The notes beneath the pieces were generated by a model. That model saw only the letters and a program-made list of their open reading frames with translations. It was not told the origin of the DNA and searched no databases. Positions 5,047-7,780 of a DNA stretch of 7,780 nt are shown here, piece by piece (the stretch's first letter is position 1; each line of letters opens with the position of its first letter). The translations under genes and the position numbers were made by a program. The stretch comes from Gammaproteobacteria bacterium (lineage in GTDB: Bacteria > Pseudomonadota > Gammaproteobacteria > SG8-11). The stretch covers positions 1 to 7,780 of the forward strand of contig JACQEQ010000173.1 in NCBI GenBank assembly GCA_016200445.1, in the 5' to 3' direction.

Positions 5047-7074
5047 ATGCCGCGCAGTACGTTCCAGTGCCAGGCCGCATCATTGAGCACATCTGCTTCG
5101 TTCTTCGCAAAACTCTGCCGCACTCTGTTCGGCGCGCCTCTCAATCCGTTGGCACCGCAAACACGCCAGCACATTGTATTGATCGCGTTTCTCGCTTGGG
5201 TGGGCTTGGGTGCCGACGGCCTATCTTCGTCGGCCTATGGGCCGGAACAAAGTTTCATTGCACTGGGCGAGCACACTCAACTTGGTTTATACCTGGCACT
5301 GGCTACCGCGTTGACGGTGTTCGTTATCGCAGCAGCGTACACGCAAGTTATCGAATTGTTTCCGTCCGGCGGCGGTGGCTACAAACTCGCCTCGCAAATC
5401 ATCGGCCCCTATGCAGGTTTGACGTCGGGCGCCGCACTGATTGTCGACTACGTGCTCACCATCACCATCTCGGCGGCCGGTGCCGTCGATGCCTTATTCA
5501 GTCTGTTGCCGCTCGCGTGGCAGCCATACAAAATCGGCGTGGAGGTTGCTTCAATAGTTCTGTTGATTGCGCTGAATCTACGCGGCATGAAAGAGTCGAT
5601 AAAAATCTTATTGCCGCTGTTTCTGGGCTTTATGCTTACACATACACTGTTGATCGTGTACGGCATCCAAGCCCACGCCGAGCGTTTGCCGCTACTGCTA
5701 CCCGACACTCTCAATGCCACCGCACAATTAAGTCAAGAACTGGGCTGGGTGTTCGTCGCGGCGCTGTTTTTACGCGCGTATTCGCTGGGCGGCGGCACGT
5801 ACACCGGCATTGAAGCAGTATCCAACAACGTAAACACACTGGCCGAACCGCGGGTGCGCACCGGCAAATTCACCATGCTGTATATGGCGCTGTCGCTGGC
5901 CTTTACTGCGGGCGGCATCATCGTGCTCTACTTGTTGTGGGATGCAAAACCGGTCGAAGGTCAAACGCTCAACGCCGTCGCGTTTGCATCCATCATGCAA
6001 GGCTGGCATTGGGGCGACGTGCAAATCGACCATGCGTTGCTCGTCGTGGTAATGGCATTTGAAGCTGGCTTGTTGGCTGTCGCTGCTAACACTGGGTTTC
6101 TAGGCGGTCCAGCGGTACTTGCAAACATGGCGACGGATTCCTGGGTACCGCGCCAGTTTCGCCACCTGTCCAGCCGCCTGGTCACGCAGAATGGTATTTT
6201 GCTGATGGGCATGGGTGCGCTGGCGATATTATGGCTCAGCCAAGGCGAAGTGAGTTGGCTGGTGGTGCTGTACAGCATCAATGTGTTCATTACGTTTTCA
6301 TTGTCGCTCTACGGTCTATGCGTGCACTGGTGGCGCAGCCGGCTCGACGTTAAAAACTGGAAAGCACGCATTGCACTTTCGCTGCTCGGCTTTATTGTCA
6401 CGACCGGAATCCTGCTGGTAACCTTGGTCGAAAAATTCGGCGAGGGCGGTTGGATCACGCTCGCGGTCACAGCGGGTGTCGTCGCCGCATGCGCCTATAT
6501 CAAGAGCCATTACAATCATGTCGACGAGCAACTGCGGGTGGTCGATAAATTGTTTGCGACCGGGCCAACCAGCCAGGACACACGCGCGCTGCCGCTGGAT
6601 CCCGAACAACCCACGGCGGTATTTTTAGTAGGCCGTAGCCGGGGTGCGGTCATACATACTCTGCTGTGGGTGCAGCGGTTGTTTCCCGGTCATTTCAAGA
6701 ATTTTATTTTTCTGTGCGCGGGCGAGATCGACTCGCAGAGCTACCACGGCAAAACCACGCTGACCACATTGCAATATGCCGTCGATGCCGCTCTCATGCA
6801 CGATGTGGAATTTTGTAACAGTCAAGGCCTGGCGGCGAAATCCTACCGCAGCTTCGGTACTGAACCCCTGGAAGAATTGACCAGGCTTGCAGAACAAATC
6901 GTGAAGGAACATCCCAACACCATCTTCTTCACCAGCAAGCTGATCTTCGAGCACGAGAATTGGCTCACGCGCCTGCTGCATAACCAAACTGCACTGGCCA
7001 TGCAACGGCGCTTACACTTGCGCGGTATGCAAATGATTATTTTGCCGCTGAAAGTCGAACGGGCGCCCGGTTAA
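5047..7074 (+). CDS. KimA-like APC-superfamily potassium transporter with soluble C-terminal domain
   Basis: This is an inner-membrane permease. About residues 40-485 are strongly hydrophobic with roughly twelve membrane segments, and about residues 500-675 are soluble. It resembles Bacillus subtilis KimA (YdaO), a K+/H+ symporter. Shared stretches include ADGLSSSAYG, FPSGGGGYKLAS, LIVDYVLTITIS, GTYTGIEAVSN, VAANTGF and SHYNHVDEQLR. Residues recalled as forming the KimA K+ site (D36, Y43, Y118, T121, S125, T230) have counterparts at equal local spacing: D57, Y64, Y135, T138, S142 and T253, counted from ATG 5047. That start gives 675 residues. An in-frame TTG at 5020 would add nine, but neither start has a clear SD. 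Gammaproteobacteria generally lack c-di-AMP, the KimA regulator in Bacillus, so control probably differs. Potassium as substrate is inferred from the site residues; amino-acid transport remains possible. Confidence 0.85.
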   Translation: MPRSTFQCQAASLSTSASFFAKLCRTLFGAPLNPLAPQTRQHIVLIAFLAWVGLGADGLSSSAYGPEQSFIALGEHTQLGLYLALATALTVFVIAAAYTQVIELFPSGGGGYKLASQIIGPYAGLTSGAALIVDYVLTITISAAGAVDALFSLLPLAWQPYKIGVEVASIVLLIALNLRGMKESIKILLPLFLGFMLTHTLLIVYGIQAHAERLPLLLPDTLNATAQLSQELGWVFVAALFLRAYSLGGGTYTGIEAVSNNVNTLAEPRVRTGKFTMLYMALSLAFTAGGIIVLYLLWDAKPVEGQTLNAVAFASIMQGWHWGDVQIDHALLVVVMAFEAGLLAVAANTGFLGGPAVLANMATDSWVPRQFRHLSSRLVTQNGILLMGMGALAILWLSQGEVSWLVVLYSINVFITFSLSLYGLCVHWWRSRLDVKNWKARIALSLLGFIVTTGILLVTLVEKFGEGGWITLAVTAGVVAACAYIKSHYNHVDEQLRVVDKLFATGPTSQDTRALPLDPEQPTAVFLVGRSRGAVIHTLLWVQRLFPGHFKNFIFLCAGEIDSQSYHGKTTLTTLQYAVDAALMHDVEFCNSQGLAAKSYRSFGTEPLEELTRLAEQIVKEHPNTIFFTSKLIFEHENWLTRLLHNQTALAMQRRLHLRGMQMIILPLKVERAPG

Positions 7075-7090
7075 GCTCGGCCGGGTTTTT
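7066..7090 (+). terminator. Intrinsic terminator of the aroE-transporter unit
   Basis: CCCGG (7066-7070) pairs with CCGGG (7081-7085) around a 10-nt loop and is followed directly by TTTTT (7086-7090). It overlaps the transporter stop codon (TAA 7072-7074). The T-run is on the plus-strand side only, so it serves the leftward genes poorly. It ends 11 bp before the convergent RRM-like gene. Confidence 0.7.
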
Positions 7091-7101
7091 CCAGAAGCGA
7101 A

Positions 7102-7551
7102 TTATCCCGCCAAGTATTTTGCTTTTATTACCGATGCCGGGATAGGTGACTGCAGCATCCGTTGTCGCGCACCGCGCCGTTCGTTACGGCGCCGCTCGCC
7201 GCCACGGTAGGTTTTGTCGCCTGAACCCACCGCACGCCGCTCATTAGCGTAAGTACGATGCACGAACTCGTGCGCAGCCAATCGTTTACCGCTCTGCACG
7301 TATTTGCTGATCACAGCAATGCTCAGCCTGCCAACCTTAGGATTGGAAAATTCGGCGATGCCGTAGCAAACAATTTGATCCTGGCGCTTTTTTTGAACGA
7401 TTTTTAGCTTTACATCGCGACGTACATCGAAGCGGTAGATAAAAGCCAATTTAAATTGGCGCCAGAACGAGCGGGTTAAACTTTTGTAGAGAATGAAGCG
7501 CAATTCTGCACTGTTGGTACTGGATGGAATATTGCCGATGAATATCCTCAC
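7102..7551 (-). CDS. Small RNA-binding protein with RRM-like fold
   Basis: The N-terminal part fits a single RNA-recognition motif. Strand 1 is RIFIGNIP (2-9, RNP2-like) and helix 1 is about SAELRFILYKSL. An extended basic middle leads to CYGIAEFSN (the RNP1 position, with Tyr and Phe for base stacking). Helix 2 follows, and GKRLAAHEF is the last strand. The C-terminal 45 or so residues are rich in Arg (GGERRRNERRGAR) and probably disordered. The start is GTG (7551-7549), with GGGAG (complement of 7560-7564) 8 nt upstream. That start places RNP2 at the very N-terminus, as in other one-RRM bacterial proteins. At 149 residues it is longer than the usual 80-120. It lies 58 nt after the carbonic anhydrase gene on the same strand and may share its transcript. 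RRM assignment is by pattern, moderately sure; the target RNA is unknown. Confidence 0.65.
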   Translation of the reverse strand: MRIFIGNIPSSTNSAELRFILYKSLTRSFWRQFKLAFIYRFDVRRDVKLKIVQKKRQDQIVCYGIAEFSNPKVGRLSIAVISKYVQSGKRLAAHEFVHRTYANERRAVGSGDKTYRGGERRRNERRGARQRMLQSPIPASVIKAKYLAG

Positions 7552-7559
7552 GCCCTTTA

Positions 7560-7564
7560 CTCCC
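7560..7564 (-). promoter_or_regulatory. Shine-Dalgarno deciding the GTG start of the RRM-like gene
   Basis: On the minus strand this is GGGAG followed by an 8-nt spacer and GTG (7551-7549). The next bases encode RIFIGNIP, the expected first strand of the fold, so this GTG is a better start than any internal ATG. Confidence 0.6.
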
Positions 7565-7609
7565 GAATTACGGCTTTTGCTGCCCCCGCTGTATTAAATC
7601 CGACAGACC

Positions 7610-7780
7610 CTAGGGGCGGCGCAGGTATTTATTTTTTAATTCAATGTAATGCTTAGCAGAATACGTGAGCCAGTCGAGCTCTTTCTGTGTCAAGGCCCGC
7701 ACTTTGCGCGCCGGCGTACCGAGCCAAAGGTGCCCGGCCGTGAGTGTTTTTCCCGGTGGCACGAGACTACCTGCGCCTAG
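7610..7780 (-). CDS. Gamma-carbonic anhydrase family protein, C-terminal 56 residues (5' end outside window)
   Basis: The visible peptide begins LGAGSLVPPGKTL, continues GHLWLGTPARKVRAL and ends WLTYSAKHYIELKNKYLRRP before TAG at 7612-7610. The pattern GAGSLVPPGK, then LWLGxPARxVR, then a C-terminal helix with YSAxHYxxLKxxYL, is characteristic of the YrdA/CaiE-type left-handed beta-helix proteins called gamma-carbonic anhydrases. The active family members hydrate CO2 in the cytoplasm as trimers with a metal at subunit interfaces. The metal-binding histidines lie upstream, outside the window, so activity cannot be judged here. The same strand continues into the RRM-like gene 58 nt downstream with no obvious terminator between. 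Confidence 0.88.
   Translation of the reverse strand, partial: LGAGSLVPPGKTLTAGHLWLGTPARKVRALTQKELDWLTYSAKHYIELKNKYLRRP

Noticed and set aside
5067..5813. 248-codon plus-strand frame inside the transporter gene
   Set aside because: It is an out-of-frame, Arg/His-rich shadow of the hydrophobic permease coding sequence.

Overview
The window reads as a chromosomal segment of a Gram-negative proteobacterium of moderately high GC. The best guess is a gamma- or betaproteobacterium that uses pyrophosphate-linked glycolysis, as many methylotrophs and chemolithotrophs do. Supporting signs are a PPi-type phosphofructokinase of the roughly 400-residue proteobacterial form, a Zn-type adenylate kinase, a Mg-type (cysteine-free) HemB, AroE and a gamma-carbonic anhydrase. 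The exact taxon cannot be fixed from this sequence.

Layout. (1) 1-722, minus strand: the first 240 residues of PPi-dependent phosphofructokinase (pfp), cut by the window edge. (2) 723-882: divergent promoter region. (3) 883-2004, plus: adenylate kinase carrying a C-terminal Lys/Ala/Pro-rich tail of about 115 residues that resembles histone H1. (4) 2005-2263: no gene. It holds a strong UUCG hairpin and a 138-bp MITE-like element with perfect 22-bp terminal inverted repeats flanked by a TGA direct repeat. (5) 2264-3163, plus: hemB lacking about 39 usual N-terminal residues. (6) 3231-4082, plus: an AT-richer two-gene cassette, an 89-residue protein of unknown function followed 6 nt later by a dCTP deaminase/dUTPase-fold protein. 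(7) 4158-5018: aroE, then 5047-7074: a KimA-like APC-superfamily potassium transporter with a soluble C-terminal domain. An intrinsic terminator overlaps the end of the transporter. (8) Convergent on the minus strand: the 3' end of a gamma-carbonic anhydrase (7780-7610) and a GTG-started protein with an RRM-like RNA-binding fold (7551-7102).

How the genes relate. pfp and adk are divergent and are linked by energy currency: PPi-driven glycolysis on one side, AMP/ADP/ATP balance on the other. hemB (tetrapyrrole synthesis) and aroE (shikimate pathway) are housekeeping genes that flank the AT-rich pair, which looks like an insertion between them. The most unusual points are the H1-like tail on adenylate kinase, the MITE-like element lying next to a 5'-truncated hemB, and the nucleotide-deaminase-like cassette with its unknown small partner. 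No complete, clearly new multi-gene system was identified. The cassette is the nearest candidate, and its role is inference only.
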